From the NCBI RefSeq assembly GCF_014654615.1, contig NZ_BNBB01000004.1, forward strand, positions 1 through 64,000: 64,000 nucleotides of DNA. The letters are read 5' to 3'. Below are positions 1 through 10,805 of this stretch, in pieces. The notes under the pieces are model-generated. The model saw only the letters and a program-made list of their open reading frames with translations. It was not told where the DNA came from and did not search any database. Made by a program: the position numbers and the translations under genes. Numbering within the stretch: the stretch's first letter is position 1; each line of letters starts with the position of its first letter. This DNA is from Streptosporangium violaceochromogenes. GTDB taxonomy: Bacteria; Actinomycetota; Actinomycetes; Streptosporangiales; Streptosporangiaceae.

Positions 1-388
1 GTTCTCAAGAAACGGACGCGTACACCATCAACCCCGACCAAACCAGCCGGAACCCTCCGGGGCGAACATCACGCCTTCAAAGCCTGTATGCCGTAATTCT
101 ACCCAGGCGCCGGATTCATGTCGAACCACCGCGAACCCCGCGACAGCCCCACACACACCCGCAACCCCACTAGAACCACAACCCACCCCGTCTCCGGAGC
201 AACCCTTCCAACTTACTCTGACATCCGCCCCGTGTCCAACCCTGTGAACACGGCCGAAACCTCAGTGATCTTTGGGAGGGGATGCGGGACCTCGTCCCGC
301 TTGAAGAACTCTAGCAGCCCTCCAGGACCACCATGACCCACTTACCGGTAACAACTGGGTCTTCCCTGAGTCAGTGGCCCCCAAACAC
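1..388. other. gene-free, C-skewed stretch downstream of valS
   Basis: No convincing gene is seen. The first 240 bases are strongly C-rich and G-poor on the + strand, unlike the coding DNA to the right. The only open frame (118-336, +) has a low-complexity Pro/Thr/Ser/Arg composition and no ribosome binding site. A perfect 7-bp hairpin with a 3-nt loop lies at 284-300. In many actinobacteria folC follows valS; no folC sequence is visible here. Confidence 0.5.
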
Positions 389-418
389 GGGGCCCGGTGT
401 CAACCGACTCCGGGCCCC
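389..418 (-). terminator. hairpin terminator after valS
   Basis: Perfect 9-bp GC stem GGGGCCCGG (389-397) pairing with 410-418 across a 12-nt loop, 27 bp beyond the valS stop. There is no clear T-tract, as is usual for actinobacterial terminators. Confidence 0.6.
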
Positions 419-444
419 CGTTCAAGGCGTGGTCCGGGCGCGTG

Positions 445-3021
445 TCAGCCGGTCGGCAGCGCGGCGATCTGGGCGGCCAACCGGGTGATGTCCTGATCGG
501 CCTGCGCGGCGCGAGCACGCACCTTCGTCACCACCTCATCGGGAGCCTTCGCCATGAACTGCTCGTTGCCGAGCTTGGCGGCCACCTGAGCCGCCTCCTT
601 CCTCGCGACGGCGAGGTCCTTCTCCAGGCGTCTGCGCTCGGCCGCCACATCGATCGTCCCGGCGGTGTCGATCTCCACGGCGATTCCGCCCACATCAAGC
701 CTGGCGGTGGCGGCGAACGACTCGGCGGGCTGATCGAGGCGGAGCAGCGACCGGATCGCCTCCTCGTGCGCCACGAGAGCCGTACCGGCCAGAGACAGCC
801 GCGCGGCGACCCGCTGGCCGGGCTTGAGCCCCTGGTCGGAACGGAATCGGCGCACCTCGGTAATCAGCCCCTGGAGCGCGAGGATCTCCTCCTCGGCCGT
901 GGGATCACGCAGGGCATCCTGTGCCGTCGGCCAGGGGGCGACCACGATCGACACGCCCCCGGTCACCGCCCGCCACAGCTCCTCGGTGACGAAGGGCACC
1001 AGCGGGTGAAGCAGGCGAAGCAGGGCGTCGAGGACGTGTCCCAGCACAAGACGAGTGTGCTTCTGACCCGCGGCGAGCTGAATTTTGGCGAGTTCAACGT
1101 ACCAGTCGCAGACCTCGTCCCAGGCGAAGTGGTACAGAAGGTCGGAGATCTTGGCGAACTCGAACTCCTCGAAAGCCTCGTCCACCGAGACGATGACCTC
1201 CTGAAGGCGGGAGAGGATCCACCGGTCGGCGGCGGTCAGCTCTCCGGCCGGAAGCTCACCCACCGCGGCACCGTTCATCAGCGCGAAGCGGGTGGCGTTC
1301 CAGATCTTGTTGCAGAAGTTCCGGGAGCCGCCGGCCCACTCTTCGCTGATCGCCACATCGGAACCGGGATTGGCCCCGCGCAGCAGCGTGAAGCGGGTGG
1401 CGTCGGCGCCGAAGCGCTCGACCCAGTCGAGGGGGTCCACCACGTTGCCGAACGACTTGGACATCTTCTTGCCGTACTGGTCACGGACCATGCCGTGCAG
1501 CGCCACGACCTCGAACGGGGGACGGCCGTCCATGGCGTAGAGGCCGAACATCATCATCCGGGCCACCCAGAAGAACAGGATGTCGTAGCCGGTGACCAGG
1601 ACGGAGGTCGGATAGAACCTGGCCAGCTCCGGCGTCTTGTCCGGCCAGCCCATGGTCGAGAACGGCCACAGGCCGGAGGAGAACCAGGTGTCGAGGACGT
1701 CGGGGTCCTGCACGTAACCGGCGGGAGGCTCGTCGTCCGGACCGACGCAGACGACCTCGCCCTCCGGGCCGTACCAGACCGGGATCCGGTGCCCCCACCA
1801 CAGCTGCCGCGAGATGCACCAGTCGTGCATGTCGTCGACCCAGTCGAAGTAACGCTTGGCCAGCTCCGGCGGGTGGATTCTCGTACGGCCGTCGCGGACC
1901 GCGTCGCCCGCGGCCTTGGCCAGCGGGGAGACGCTGACGAACCACTGGAGGGACAGCCGGGGCTCGACCACCGTCTTGCAGCGCGAGCAGTGGCCCACCG
2001 AGTGGAGGTAGGGCCGCTTCTCGGCGACGATCCGGCCCTGCTGCCGCAGGGCGGCCACCACCGCGGGCCGGGCCTCGAAACGGTCGAGTCCCTGGAAGGG
2101 GCCGTGAGCGGTGATCACTCCTCGTTCGTCCATGACGGTGAGGGAGGGCAGCGAGTGGCGCCGGCCGATCTCGAAGTCGTTGGGGTCGTGCGCCGGGGTG
2201 ACCTTGACGGCGCCGGTGCCGAAGGCGGGGTCGACGTGCTCATCGGCCACGACCGGGATGTGACGCCCGGTGAGCGGGAGCTCCACCTCTCTGCCGACCA
2301 GGTGCGCGTAGCGTTCGTCGGAGGGATGAACGGCCACGGCGGTGTCGCCGAGCATGGTCTCGGCCCGGGTCGTGGCGACGACGATCTCCTCCTCGCCCGA
2401 GCCGTACCGGATCGAGACGAGCTCGCCCTCGTCTTCGCTGTGTTCCACCTCGATGTCGGACAGGGCGGTCAGGCAGCGCGGACACCAGTTGATGATGCGC
2501 TCGGCGCGGTAGATGAGCCCGTCGTCGTAGAGGCGTTTGAAGATCGTCTGAACGGCGCGCGAGAGCCCCGAATCCATGGTGAAACGCTCGCGCGACCAGT
2601 CGACGCCGTCGCCGAGCTTGCGCATCTGGCCGAGGATCCGGCCACCGGACTCCTCCTTCCAGTTCCACACGCGCTCGACGAACGCCTCACGTCCGAGGTC
2701 GTGGCGGGAGAGCCCCTCCTTGGCGATCTCACGTTCGACGACGTTCTGGGTGGCGATGCCCGCGTGGTCGGTGCCCGGCAGCCAGAGGGTCTCCTGCCCG
2801 CGCATGCGGGCGCGGCGGGTCAAAGCGTCCTGGATCGAGTGGTCGAGGGCGTGGCCGATGTGCAGGACACCGGTCACGTTCGGCGGGGGGAGAACGATGC
2901 TGTACGGCTCGCGGTCGCTGCTCGGGTCGGCGGTGAAATACCCCTCCGACACCCAGCGCTCGTAGCTCCGGGTCTCCACGTCGGCGGGTGTGTACTGAGT
3001 GGGCAGCTCTGGCATCGTCAC
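445..3021 (-). CDS. valS: valyl-tRNA synthetase
   Basis: Charges tRNA-Val with valine in the cytoplasm. About 858 residues, normal for the family. The HIGH motif ([14 protein letters not shown]) lies near residues 45-59 and the KMSKS loop ([10 protein letters not shown]) near 518. The CP1 editing region lies between them and the anticodon-binding domain follows. The last 65 residues form the charged coiled-coil tRNA-binding arm typical of ValRS. The start is ambiguous. A TAGAAT box sits 8 nt before GTG at 3021, favouring a leaderless start there, but TTG at 3030 and ATG at 3015 are in frame. The gene is separated from clpX by a strong terminator and is probably transcribed alone. Identity is certain. 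Confidence 0.97.
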   Translation of the reverse strand: MTMPELPTQYTPADVETRSYERWVSEGYFTADPSSDREPYSIVLPPPNVTGVLHIGHALDHSIQDALTRRARMRGQETLWLPGTDHAGIATQNVVEREIAKEGLSRHDLGREAFVERVWNWKEESGGRILGQMRKLGDGVDWSRERFTMDSGLSRAVQTIFKRLYDDGLIYRAERIINWCPRCLTALSDIEVEHSEDEGELVSIRYGSGEEEIVVATTRAETMLGDTAVAVHPSDERYAHLVGREVELPLTGRHIPVVADEHVDPAFGTGAVKVTPAHDPNDFEIGRRHSLPSLTVMDERGVITAHGPFQGLDRFEARPAVVAALRQQGRIVAEKRPYLHSVGHCSRCKTVVEPRLSLQWFVSVSPLAKAAGDAVRDGRTRIHPPELAKRYFDWVDDMHDWCISRQLWWGHRIPVWYGPEGEVVCVGPDDEPPAGYVQDPDVLDTWFSSGLWPFSTMGWPDKTPELARFYPTSVLVTGYDILFFWVARMMMFGLYAMDGRPPFEVVALHGMVRDQYGKKMSKSFGNVVDPLDWVERFGADATRFTLLRGANPGSDVAISEEWAGGSRNFCNKIWNATRFALMNGAAVGELPAGELTAADRWILSRLQEVIVSVDEAFEEFEFAKISDLLYHFAWDEVCDWYVELAKIQLAAGQKHTRLVLGHVLDALLRLLHPLVPFVTEELWRAVTGGVSIVVAPWPTAQDALRDPTAEEEILALQGLITEVRRFRSDQGLKPGQRVAARLSLAGTALVAHEEAIRSLLRLDQPAESFAATARLDVGGIAVEIDTAGTIDVAAERRRLEKDLAVARKEAAQVAAKLGNEQFMAKAPDEVVTKVRARAAQADQDITRLAAQIAALPTG

Positions 3022-3124
3022 GGTGTCCAATTCTAGGGAGGGCCGGGTGGTCGGTGCTCCCGAGTCCCGGACTCGGGAAACGACCGGTCGTACCGGGCAG
3101 ATCGGTGCCCTTGGGGCCGGAGAC

Positions 3125-3163
3125 GGCGACGCCCCCGCGGGCCGATTCCGCGGGGGCGTCGCC
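3125..3163 (-). terminator. strong terminator after clpX
   Basis: Perfect 16-bp stem (3125-3140 with 3148-3163, loop of 7) in the 154-bp gap between clpX and valS. It directly follows the clpX stop and insulates valS from it. Confidence 0.85.
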
Positions 3164-3175
3164 GTACGAAACGAT

Positions 3176-4456
<1,281 letters not shown>

Positions 4457-4649
4457 CCCAGATACTCCTTTGCGTGGGACCGCCTTGGCTGCCGCGGTCC
4501 GTTTCTTCCGACCGGCCGGATACCCGGTACGAAAAGTCATCCCGCTCAGGTTTCGACGTTACCGTCTTCTGAGCCCTCAGTGCGCCCCCTAGCGGCGAGT
4601 CGCACCGGAACGTGCCCAATTGGGCACCGTTCCGGCGCGATACGCCTCG

Positions 4650-5294
4650 TCAGGAGGCGATGGCCTTGGCGAGCTTCTTGCGCGAGGGGATGATGTCGTC
4701 CACCAGCCCGTACGCCTTCGCCTCCTCGGCTTCAAGAATCTTGTCGCGCTCGATGTCCTTGCGGATCTCGAGGACCGTCCTGCCGGTGTGCCGGGCGAGA
4801 ATCGACTCCAGCAGCGAGCGCATCCGCAGGATCTCACGCGCCTGGATCTCGATGTCGCTTCCCTGGCCGCCACCCTCGGTGGAGGGCTGGTGGATCAGCA
4901 TGCGAGCGTTCGGCAGGGCGAACCGCTTGCCCGGCGTGCCGCCGGCCAGCAGGACCGCCGCGGCCGAGGCCGCCTGCCCCAGACACACCGTCTGGATCTC
5001 CGGCCGGACGAACTGCATCGTGTCGTAGATCGCCGTCATGGCGGTGAACGACCCGCCCGGAGAGTTGATGTAGATGCTGATGTCGCGGTCGGGATCGAGC
5101 GACTCCAGCGTCAGCAACTGCGCCATGACGTCGTTGGCCGAGGCGTCGTCGATCTGCACGCCGAGGAAGATGATGCGATCCTCGAACAGCTTGTTGTATG
5201 GGTTCATCTCCTTCACGCCGTACGACGTGCGCTCGACGAAGGAGGGAAGAACGTAACGGCCGTTGATGTCTCCCGGCCGAATCAACTCACTCAC
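4650..5294 (-). CDS. clpP2: ATP-dependent Clp protease proteolytic subunit ClpP2
   Basis: Serine protease subunit, 214 residues, that assembles with ClpP1 in the actinobacterial mixed tetradecamer. Catalytic Ser110 lies in [11 protein letters not shown] and His135 in LIHQPST; the catalytic Asp is near 184. The hydrophobic-patch region and the IYINSPGG loop are intact. The start is GTG at 5294 behind GAAGGGG with 6-nt spacing; the longer frame to 5399 runs through the end of clpP1 and is not credible. Only 11 bp separate it from clpP1, so the two are co-transcribed. Confidence 0.96.
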   Translation of the reverse strand: MSELIRPGDINGRYVLPSFVERTSYGVKEMNPYNKLFEDRIIFLGVQIDDASANDVMAQLLTLESLDPDRDISIYINSPGGSFTAMTAIYDTMQFVRPEIQTVCLGQAASAAAVLLAGGTPGKRFALPNARMLIHQPSTEGGGQGSDIEIQAREILRMRSLLESILARHTGRTVLEIRKDIERDKILEAEEAKAYGLVDDIIPSRKKLAKAIAS

Positions 5295-5305
5295 CTTTTT
5301 CCCCT

Positions 5306-5950
5306 TCAGGAGACGGCGCCCGCGGAGGGCACCTGCCGGGCGCTGCGCACGACGTGGTCGATGAAACCGTAGTCCTTGGCCTCTTCGGCCGTGAACCAAC
5401 GGTCCCGGTCGGAGTCGGTCTCGATCTGCTCAAGCGGCTGCCCGGTGTGGAAGGCGATGCGCTCGGCAAGGGTCTTCTTGACGTAGAGCATCTGCTCCGC
5501 CTGGATGGCGATGTCGGCGGCGGTGCCACCGATGCCTCCGGACGGCTGGTGCATCATGATGCGGGCGTGCGGCAGGGCGTAACGCTTGCCCGACGCGCCG
5601 GCGCAGAGCAGGAACTGCCCCATGGAGGCGGCCAGCCCCATCGCGACCGTGCACACATCGTTCGGCACATATTCCATCATGTCGTAAATCGCCATGCCGG
5701 CCGTTACGGATCCGCCAGGCGAGTTGATGTACAGCCAGATGTCCCGGCTGGCGTCGTCCGCGGCGAGCAGGAGCAGCTCCGCGCAGATTCGGTTGGCGAT
5801 CTCGTCGTTGACCTGAGTGCCCAGCACGATGATGCGCTCACGCAGCAGCCGCTGGTAGAGCTGGTCTTCGAGCCTGAACGAACCGTTCGGCTGGCTCATG
5901 GACTCGGGTCCGGAACCGGTCGGCCGGTAGGAGGTCGGCGGGCTGGTCAC
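5306..5950 (-). CDS. clpP1: ATP-dependent Clp protease proteolytic subunit ClpP1
   Basis: First gene of the clpP1-clpP2 operon, 214 residues. Catalytic Ser109 (GLAASMGQF) and His134 (MMHQPSGG) are present and an Asp follows in the C-terminal third. The start is GTG at 5950, preceded by GGAAGG with 7-nt spacing; the upstream extension to 6061 has no ribosome binding site. The N-terminal 20 residues are poorly conserved, which fits the known processed propeptide of mycobacterial ClpP1 (established for that family, inferred here). Confidence 0.96.
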   Translation of the reverse strand: MTSPPTSYRPTGSGPESMSQPNGSFRLEDQLYQRLLRERIIVLGTQVNDEIANRICAELLLLAADDASRDIWLYINSPGGSVTAGMAIYDMMEYVPNDVCTVAMGLAASMGQFLLCAGASGKRYALPHARIMMHQPSGGIGGTAADIAIQAEQMLYVKKTLAERIAFHTGQPLEQIETDSDRDRWFTAEEAKDYGFIDHVVRSARQVPSAGAVS

Positions 5951-6205
5951 AGCGTCACCTTCCGATGCGTCGTAATCGATTGGCTTTGCTTGTGACCTTA
6001 ACGCGCGTCGCCTACCGGACATGCCCCCTCCAACTGCTGTTCGCTGACGGCGCATGCTCACCGGTACGCGCCGGATTCTCCTCGGGGGCCGCCACGTCCG
6101 TCGCTCGCCCAGGTTTGTCCGGCATGTCGGTATTCAACCCTGCCGCCCTCGGAGCCGTGACATCCAGAAGGTCAACAAGACCGGAAAATCCTAGTAAAAG
6201 CCACA
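5951..6205. other. clpP1 upstream region
   Basis: Leader and promoter region of clpP1P2 between the tig terminator and the clpP1 start. In mycobacteria and corynebacteria this promoter is controlled by ClgR. I do not recognise a clear ClgR palindrome by eye and see no gene here. Confidence 0.4.
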
Positions 6206-6234
6206 ACCCCCGCCGTGTCAGGCACGGCGGGGGT
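6206..6234 (-). terminator. terminator after tig
   Basis: Perfect 12-bp stem (6206-6217 with 6223-6234, loop TCAGG). On the transcribed strand it is followed by a T-rich run (TTGTGGCTTTTACTAG). It ends trigger factor transcription about 20 bp after the stop. Confidence 0.9.
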
Positions 6235-6254
6235 GTCTACGCGTTGCGGCGAAA

Positions 6255-7676
6255 TTACTTCGAGGTCTCGTCCCCGGACTCTTCGGCGGACTTCTCCGCG
6301 CCCTCCTCAGGGGCGTCCCCCTCGGCGACGGCCTCCTCGACGGGGGCCTCACCGTTGATCTCGGTGTAGATCGCCTTGAGGTCCACCTCACGGCCGGTCT
6401 CGTCGACCACCTTGGCCGCGTCACCCACGACGCTCTTGGCCTTGTCCCTGACGATCTCGACCATCGCCAGCGTGAGCTGGTCGTTGTCGGCCAGGTGCTG
6501 GGCGAGGGTGTTCGGGGCGACGTTCATCTGCATCGCGCGGCGCACGACGAAGTTGGTCAGCTCCTGCTCGCTGACACCGATCTCCTGGGCCTTGACGATC
6601 TTGTCAAGCACGAAGCCGGTCTTGATCGCCTTGTTGGCGCTCTTGTCGAACTCCGCGAAACGCTCCTCTTCGGTGGTCTGGTAGAGGCGGAAGTACGCCT
6701 CCTTGCTCAGGCCACTCTCGGCGATCTGGTGCTCCAGATTGTGCTTGCGGCTGTCGACCTCGGCCTTGAAGGCACTCTCCGGGATCGGAATGTCGATCTT
6801 GTCGAGGAGGGCGTCCAGCGCGTTCTCGCGGGCCTGGACGACCTGCTCGACCAGCTTGTTGCGGCGAGCCTGCTCACGGACGCTGTCCTTGAGCTCGTCG
6901 AGCGTGTCGAACTCGCTGGCGAGCTGGGCGAACTCGTCGTCCAGCGCCGGCAGGACCTTCTCCTTGACGTTCTTGACGGTGATGGTCACAACGGCTTCCT
7001 CGCCGGCGTTCTCACCGCCGACCAGGTTGGTGGTGAACTCCTTGACGTCGCCGGCCGCCATGCCGGCCAGCGCGTCGTCCAGGCCCTGCAGCACCGACCC
7101 GGCGCCCACCTCGTAGGAGACGTCACCGGCCTGCTGCTCCTCGATGTTCACACCGTCGATCGAGGCCGCCAGGTCCATGACGACGTAGTCGCCGGCCGCG
7201 GCCGGGCGCTCGACGCCGGTCAGCGTCGCGAAGCGCTGGCGCAGTGCGTCCAGCTGGGTGTCGACGTCCTCGTCGGACACCTCCGCGGCCGGGACGGTGA
7301 CCTCGATGCCCTCGTACTCGGGGACCTCGAAGTTCGGGCGGACGTCCACCTCGGCGGTGAACTCGACCTGCTCGCCGTCCTCGATCTTGGTGACCTCGAT
7401 GTCGGGCTGGCTGACCGGGAAGATGTCGCTCGCGTCGACGGCCTGGCCGTACAGCCTCGGCACCGCGTCGTTGAGGGTCTCCTCCAGCACCACCGCGCGA
7501 CCGAAGCGCTGCTCGATGATCCTGGCCGGGACCTTGCCGGGGCGGAAGCCGGGGACGCGCACCTGCTGCGCGACCTTCTTGTACGCCGCCTTCAGGCTCT
7601 CGCCGAGCTCCTCGAACGGCACCTCGACAGTGAGCTTGACCCGGGTCGGGCTGAGCTCCTCGACAGCGGTCTTCAC
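6255..7676 (-). CDS. tig: trigger factor, ribosome-associated chaperone
   Basis: 473 residues. The N-terminal ribosome-binding domain carries the signature GFRPGKVP at residues 43-50. A central FKBP-type peptidyl-prolyl isomerase domain (about 150-245) and a long helical C-terminal chaperone domain follow. The last 35 residues are a very acidic Glu/Ala tail, common in actinobacterial trigger factors. ATG at 7676 is preceded by AAGGAGATC. It lies just upstream of clpP1P2-clpX, the standard tig-clp arrangement, but its own terminator separates it from clpP1. Confidence 0.97.
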   Translation of the reverse strand: MKTAVEELSPTRVKLTVEVPFEELGESLKAAYKKVAQQVRVPGFRPGKVPARIIEQRFGRAVVLEETLNDAVPRLYGQAVDASDIFPVSQPDIEVTKIEDGEQVEFTAEVDVRPNFEVPEYEGIEVTVPAAEVSDEDVDTQLDALRQRFATLTGVERPAAAGDYVVMDLAASIDGVNIEEQQAGDVSYEVGAGSVLQGLDDALAGMAAGDVKEFTTNLVGGENAGEEAVVTITVKNVKEKVLPALDDEFAQLASEFDTLDELKDSVREQARRNKLVEQVVQARENALDALLDKIDIPIPESAFKAEVDSRKHNLEHQIAESGLSKEAYFRLYQTTEEERFAEFDKSANKAIKTGFVLDKIVKAQEIGVSEQELTNFVVRRAMQMNVAPNTLAQHLADNDQLTLAMVEIVRDKAKSVVGDAAKVVDETGREVDLKAIYTEINGEAPVEEAVAEGDAPEEGAEKSAEESGDETSK

Positions 7677-7884
7677 GGGGTGATCTCCTTGATCAAGCTT
7701 CGAGTGATCGCGGGCGCGTCAAGTCGTACGGCTACCGCGGCAAGCTCGCGCGCCGCGCCCACATGAGCGGCACCGGGCACGGCAGTCGAAACGTGCAGGA
7801 TTAGGGCACGCTCGACTGTGGCGGCTGTCCAGCGCCGCTGGCCAGTCTAGGGCAGACCCATACCTTGGAGCGACCGGCGGCCCT
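7677..7884. other. tig promoter region
   Basis: 208 bp between the XRE regulator stop and the tig start. No tRNA and no open frame with coding character is seen. It must hold the tig promoter. Confidence 0.4.
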
Positions 7885-8751
7885 TCAGTTCTCCTTGATG
7901 ATTCGCCGCAAGACGTCGATCGTCTCCCCCGGCGTGGTGCTGACCGCGCACAGCCGCTCCATGACCGCGCTGTATCGGTCCACTTCCTCGCGTTTGTCTA
8001 GGTAGAGGGCGCTGGCGAGCTGCTCCACGTAGACCACGTCGGGAAGCTCGGGGTCCAAAAAGCGCAGAACGCTGAAGGCGCCGCCCTCGGCGCTGTGGCC
8101 GCCGTAGCTGAACGGGATCACCTGGATCGTGATATTGGGCCGGCGCATGAGGTTCAGCAGGTGCTCCAGCTGCGCCCGCATCACGCCCGTGCCGCCGATG
8201 GGGCGCCGTAGCGCGGCCTCGTCGATCACCGCCCAGAAGAACGGTCCATCGGTCCGTTCCAGGACCCGCTGACGCTGCATCCGCAGATCGACGCGGCGCG
8301 CGATCTCCTCCGGGGCGATTCCGGCGCCTCCGGCGGTGATGACCGCCCGGGCGTACTCTCTCGTCTGCAGCAGGCCCGGAACGAACTGCACCTCGTAGGT
8401 GCGGATCCGGGAGGCGGCCTCCTCAAGACCCACGTAGGTCTGGAACCACGAGGGCAGAAGGTCGTTGAACCGATGCCACCAGCCCGGTTCGTTCGCCCTG
8501 AGCATGAGGTCCATGACCGCGGAGCGCGCCTCCTCCTCTTCCACCCCGTAGAAGGTGAGAAGGTCCGCGACGTCGCGCTCCCTGAGGCCGACCCGTCCGA
8601 GTTCCATTCTGCTGATCTTGGACTCGGACCCCCGGATCAAATGGCCGGCCTCCTCTCGCGAGAGCCCCTTGGCCTCGCGGAGCCGGCGCAACTGGGAGCC
8701 CAAGAGGATGCGCAGAGCTGTGGGCCCCGAGCCCTGTTGGATCTGCGTCAC
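7885..8751 (-). CDS. XRE-family regulator with DUF5753 domain
   Basis: 288 residues. Residues about 10-65 form a Cro/CI-type helix-turn-helix (LRRLREAKGLSREEAGHLI, then SESKISRMELG). Residues about 95-285 are the DUF5753 ligand/partner domain, with the family's EEAASRIRTYEVQFVPGLLQ and AVIDEAALRRPIGG patches. GTG at 8751 is chosen because GGGAGG precedes it; a longer frame to 8808 lacks one. It is divergent from a stand-alone HATPase (8995-9504), a pairing repeated many times in Streptomyces and relatives, where such pairs control development and antibiotic production (family knowledge). The usual DUF397 third partner is missing. Confidence 0.9.
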   Translation of the reverse strand: MTQIQQGSGPTALRILLGSQLRRLREAKGLSREEAGHLIRGSESKISRMELGRVGLRERDVADLLTFYGVEEEEARSAVMDLMLRANEPGWWHRFNDLLPSWFQTYVGLEEAASRIRTYEVQFVPGLLQTREYARAVITAGGAGIAPEEIARRVDLRMQRQRVLERTDGPFFWAVIDEAALRRPIGGTGVMRAQLEHLLNLMRRPNITIQVIPFSYGGHSAEGGAFSVLRFLDPELPDVVYVEQLASALYLDKREEVDRYSAVMERLCAVSTTPGETIDVLRRIIKEN

Positions 8752-8867
8752 TTCGCCTCCCTCTTCACTTGGGCCAGCGCACACAGTGTCACCACTTCTG
8801 GCCATCATGACAAGGTCTCAACCCGGTGTCCGATTCGGCAATGTCCCACCCCGGCGCCCCATGCTGC

Positions 8868-8956
8868 TGCACATTGCAACTGCACGTGCATTTGGGTCTT
8901 GCAGCAGACGTTCCGGTGACCCATGATGGCCTAGTGCATATTGGGCTTATGGTGCA
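8868..8956. promoter_or_regulatory. TGCA-motif cluster, candidate operator of the divergent pair
   Basis: Seven TGCA tetramers occur in 89 bp, starting at 8868, 8875, 8881, 8887, 8900, 8935 and 8953. They include the perfect decamer TGCACGTGCA (8881-8890). In DNA of this composition far fewer than one would be expected. The cluster lies between two divergent genes, one encoding a DNA-binding XRE protein, so it is a plausible autoregulatory operator. Confidence 0.5.
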
Positions 8957-8994
8957 CAAGCTCTGAAAACTCACAACTGGCACGGAGACTCACG

Positions 8995-9504
8995 ATGACA
9001 GCGGGAGGTACCGGCAGGATGGTGGAGGAGCCGCAATCGGCTGCCGACTACCTGCGGACGACTCGCGAAATCAGCTTTGACGAGATCCTCTCGGCCGGCA
9101 ACCCCGGCGCCACCGCGTGCCCGTTGGCCCGCAAGGCCGACTCCGTGAAGACCGCCCGGGACGTGACCCGGTCCACGTTGCGCGACTGGGGACTGTCGGA
9201 GCTGAGCGACGACGCCGCACTGGTCGTCTCGGAGCTGGTCACGAACGCGGTTCGCTACGCGTTGTGCCCCCCCAACAGGGTCGAGACCACCCCCATCACC
9301 CTGGTTCTGCTGCACCTCTCCCCCCACGTGCTTCTCGCCGTGACCGACCCCAGCAACGAGGTCCCCACCCCCAAGGAACCGGACTTCATCTCCGAGAACG
9401 GCCGGGGCCTCTACATCGTGGAGACCTACAGCAAGTGCTGGGGCTGGGACCACCTCAACCGCGGCGGCAAAGCCGTCTGGGCTCTCTTCAGCGGAGCCTC
9501 CTGA
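8995..9504 (+). CDS. stand-alone anti-sigma-like HATPase (GHKL) protein
   Basis: 169 residues with a single histidine-kinase-like ATPase domain of the RsbW/SpoIIAB type. It has an N-box (SELVTNAVRYA) near residue 83, a G1-like segment (AVTDPSNEVP) and a G2 box (ENGRGLYIVE) near 140. There is no kinase dimerisation domain. ATG at 8995 is chosen over an in-frame TTG at 8941 because GGAG precedes it by 7 nt. Divergent partner of the XRE-DUF5753 gene. Probable role: binding or phosphorylating a sigma factor, an anti-anti-sigma factor or the XRE protein. Confidence 0.88.
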   Translation: MTAGGTGRMVEEPQSAADYLRTTREISFDEILSAGNPGATACPLARKADSVKTARDVTRSTLRDWGLSELSDDAALVVSELVTNAVRYALCPPNRVETTPITLVLLHLSPHVLLAVTDPSNEVPTPKEPDFISENGRGLYIVETYSKCWGWDHLNRGGKAVWALFSGAS

Positions 9505-9637
9505 ACCTCGGCCTCACCCCCGCGCACGGAGCCCTCCCGCCACCGGCCCGTACCTTCCCGCAAGGGGCCGGGCCGACGGCGTGCCGACTCCCCCACAGAA
9601 ACCCTCACGTCGACAGAAATCTTCACCTAAAGGTTAG

Positions 9638-9660
9638 AGAATCGAAATTCTTTATTTCTT
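9638..9660 (+). terminator. weak T-rich terminator after the HATPase gene
   Basis: A 5-bp AGAAT/ATTCT stem with a CGAA loop followed by TTATTTCTT, within an unusually AT-rich patch (about 9625-9700). Confidence 0.4.
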
Positions 9661-9734
9661 CTCGCCAGTCACACCGTTTTTGTGGTGAAGGTCACAAAAC
9701 GTCTTCCGCGGAAGCCTCGGTGGGGCGGGCCACC

Positions 9735-10436
9735 TCACTCCTCGATGGCGCCGCCCACGGTACGCAGGTGATCGCGGAAGCTCAGCGACGGTGTCCTTCG
9801 GCGCCGGGCGAGATAGATGTCGAACCGCACCTGCCTGCGGAGCGGAACACCGGCACGGATCTCCTCGGCCTGACGCCGCTCGGTGTCGCGGATGCCCTCC
9901 GCGAGCGCGAACAGTTCTTCGGCGCGGGCGGCCGGAACGAAGAGCACGCCGTCGTCGTCGCCCAGCACCAGGTCCTCACGGCAGACCGTCCACTCTCCGA
10001 CGGTGGCGGACTCCAGGGCTCCGGGGGGACGGACGTCCAGGCGCCGGGGCCCCGTCGGGAGCGCCCCGAGACTGAAGACGGGCAGCCCGATCGCCCGGAT
10101 GTCCGCCGTGTCGCGATGAAGCCCCCAGATCACGACGCCCTCCAGCCCCGCGGCCCGAGCCTCCAGAACCACGAGGTCGCCGACGCAGCTCTCGTCACGC
10201 CGCCCGCCGTTGTCGACCACCAGCACGTCACCGGGCGCCGCCTCCTCGAACGCCTCCAGGAAGACGTCGACACTGCCGGCATGGCGGGCCGGGCACACAC
10301 GCCCGGCCGTCCTGCCACCGGGCACCACCGCGGGCAGTGACACACAGCGCACCGGGACGCGAGCGCGGATGCACGCGTCCGCCAGATGGGCGGTGGTCAG
10401 GGTCGCGAACCGGCGGCGAAGTTCTTGGTCGTCCAT
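9735..10436 (-). CDS. RraA-like protein (HMG/CHA aldolase superfamily)
   Basis: 233 residues. Belongs to the RraA / 4-hydroxy-4-methyl-2-oxoglutarate aldolase fold. Visible signatures are APGDVLVVDNGG (near 86) and the GLHRDTADI-x-GLPVF segment (near 124), which corresponds to the G-x-x-RD-x-x-x-x-x-x-x-P-V-F motif binding pyruvate and Mg2+. GDDDGVLFVP follows. Members act as aldolases on pyruvate adducts or, in E. coli, inhibit RNase E. With a metabolic-type active site an aldolase or oxaloacetate decarboxylase role is more likely. ATG at 10436 follows AAGGGAGG with 5-nt spacing. No functional neighbours are evident. The old label 'demethylmenaquinone methyltransferase' for this family is misleading. 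Confidence 0.85.
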   Translation of the reverse strand: MDDQELRRRFATLTTAHLADACIRARVPVRCVSLPAVVPGGRTAGRVCPARHAGSVDVFLEAFEEAAPGDVLVVDNGGRRDESCVGDLVVLEARAAGLEGVVIWGLHRDTADIRAIGLPVFSLGALPTGPRRLDVRPPGALESATVGEWTVCREDLVLGDDDGVLFVPAARAEELFALAEGIRDTERRQAEEIRAGVPLRRQVRFDIYLARRRRTPSLSFRDHLRTVGGAIEE

Positions 10437-10740
10437 GCTGGCCTCCCTTGAGCGGCGCCCCGTGCCCGGACCTTCCCCGGGGCGGGGCCGTGAGGATCAC
10501 CCGACGATGGTTCCCCTGGACACGATCATGCACGCCTCCGGACCACCGGTCTCGGCGGTCCGGCGGGAAATCCGCGGGGGGGAAGGGGGGAAGCCGGACG
10601 GCGGGTACACCTGATAGCGAAACATGTGCGCCTTCTCCGGCTCCGAAGGACGTATGGCCTGCCGGTGAGGAACTTTCCCGACCGGACCTTATGCCCCAGC
10701 CGGGGGGCGTCAAGGCGAGGGCGGGCCGCCCAGCAAAAGC
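10437..10740. other. intergenic, no gene seen
   Basis: Holds the RraA promoter and the far side of the secreted-protein terminator. Open frames here are antisense or composition artefacts. Confidence 0.4.
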
Positions 10741-10769
10741 AGGCCCGCCGCTCGAAGGATGGCGGGCCT
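10741..10769 (-). terminator. terminator after small secreted protein
   Basis: Perfect 9-bp stem AGGCCCGCC (10741-10749) with 10761-10769. On the - strand it is followed by GCTTTTGCTG. Confidence 0.75.
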
Positions 10770-10805
10770 CATACTCCGCCGCGGCCGGGCAAGATTGCCG
10801 TCGGC

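Noticed and set aside
118..336. 72-codon ORF at the left edge
   Set aside because: No ribosome binding site, biased Pro/Thr/Ser/Arg composition, and strand-skewed DNA.
397..3036. 879-codon open frame on the + strand
   Set aside because: Exact antisense of valS; long antisense frames are expected in high-GC DNA, and the product is low-complexity with no family motif.
7767..7884. Possible tRNA genes near tig, as in mycobacteria
   Set aside because: No acceptor or T-loop sequence is present; only the tRNA-Pro and tRNA-Gly at 12.3-12.5 kb fold properly.
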